Positions 5,378-5,674 of a stretch of DNA of 5,674 nt are shown one piece after another. Numbering within the stretch: the stretch's first letter is position 1; each line of letters begins with the position of its first letter. Under the pieces are notes generated by a model, which was not told the origin of the DNA, made no database searches, and was given only the letters and a program-made list of their open reading frames with translations. A program made the translations under genes and the position numbers. This stretch comes from RGIG6904 sp024680835 (lineage in GTDB: Bacteria > Bacillota > Clostridia > Lachnospirales > Lachnospiraceae), in NCBI GenBank assembly GCA_024680835.1, contig JAILBP010000042.1, positions 1 through 5,674 on the forward strand, read 5' to 3'.

Positions 5378-5674
5378 ATGATATTGATATTGGTGAGACA
5401 CGGAGATCCTGATTATCAGAAGGACTGTTTGACAGAGCTGGGACATGAGCAGGCAAAGGCTACCGCAAAACGTTTGATGGAAGAAGGCATAGAAGAGATC
5501 TATGCTTCTCCTTTGGGGAGAGCCAGACAGACGGCGCAGGCATTCGCTGATCTTTCGGGGCTTGGAGAGATAAAGATCCTGGATTTTATGAGGGAGATAC
5601 GATACGGAAGGGAAGATGCTCTTTATCAGAGCGGTAATCCATGGCTGATGGCCTGTAAGCTGGTAAGTGAGGGT
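5378..5674 (+). CDS. Histidine phosphatase (phosphoglycerate mutase-like) family protein, 3'-truncated by the window
   Basis: The 99 visible codons form the N-terminal half of a histidine phosphatase superfamily protein; members transfer phosphate through a catalytic histidine and act on sugar phosphates, nucleotides or other small phosphoesters. The signature LVRHG stands at residues 5-9, with H8 the expected phospho-acceptor and R7 its pocket partner. LTELGHEQA (18-26) and SPLGRARQTA (44-53, supplying the second pocket arginine) follow in the usual order. E73 in MREIRYG fits the conserved acidic residue. The second catalytic histidine, expected near the C-terminus, is beyond the edge. The RHGDPDY variant suggests a small-molecule phosphatase rather than true glycolytic phosphoglycerate mutase, but the substrate is unknown. 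It lacks a signal peptide, so it is cytoplasmic. It is the third gene of the ABC-F operon, and no functional link to its neighbours is evident. Confidence 0.88.
   Translation, partial: MILILVRHGDPDYQKDCLTELGHEQAKATAKRLMEEGIEEIYASPLGRARQTAQAFADLSGLGEIKILDFMREIRYGREDALYQSGNPWLMACKLVSEG

Overview
The window reads entirely on the + strand. It looks like a chromosomal segment from an anaerobic Firmicute, most plausibly a Lachnospiraceae-type Clostridium relative of the gut or rumen. The grounds are moderate GC, strong AGGAGG-type ribosome binding sites, cytoplasmic plant-glycan hydrolases and an ABC-F protein of a type I associate with that group. The taxonomic assignment is an inference from recalled protein resemblance, not from a search.

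Region 1 (1-3110) is a two-gene glycoside hydrolase operon. The first gene is a GH127-family (DUF1680) beta-L-arabinofuranosidase-like enzyme whose start lies off the left edge; the frame stays open and family-like upstream of the first in-window ATG. After 40 bases comes a GH27-family alpha-galactosidase-like enzyme with both catalytic aspartates but an altered sugar-binding acid pair. Together they suggest intracellular trimming of arabinose- and galactose-decorated plant oligosaccharides.

Region 2 (3111-3519) is a 409-base non-coding stretch and the most interesting part. It holds a strong extended -10 sigma-A promoter, a tiny Met-Arg-Ile-Arg upstream ORF with its own ribosome binding site, and a long nested stem-loop that competes for the 5' arm of a downstream terminator. 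Two tandem intrinsic terminators follow, then a REP-like palindromic element, then the ribosome binding site of an ABC-F gene. This is the layout expected of an antibiotic-responsive transcription attenuator.

Region 3 (3520-5674) is a second operon. It contains an ABC-F ATPase (514 aa, probably ribosome protection), an 86-codon gene made of the two ends of an ABC exporter joined in frame with the middle missing, and a histidine-phosphatase (phosphoglycerate-mutase-like) gene running off the right edge. The last two are tightly spaced, with the ribosome binding site of the phosphatase overlapping the stop codon of the remnant.
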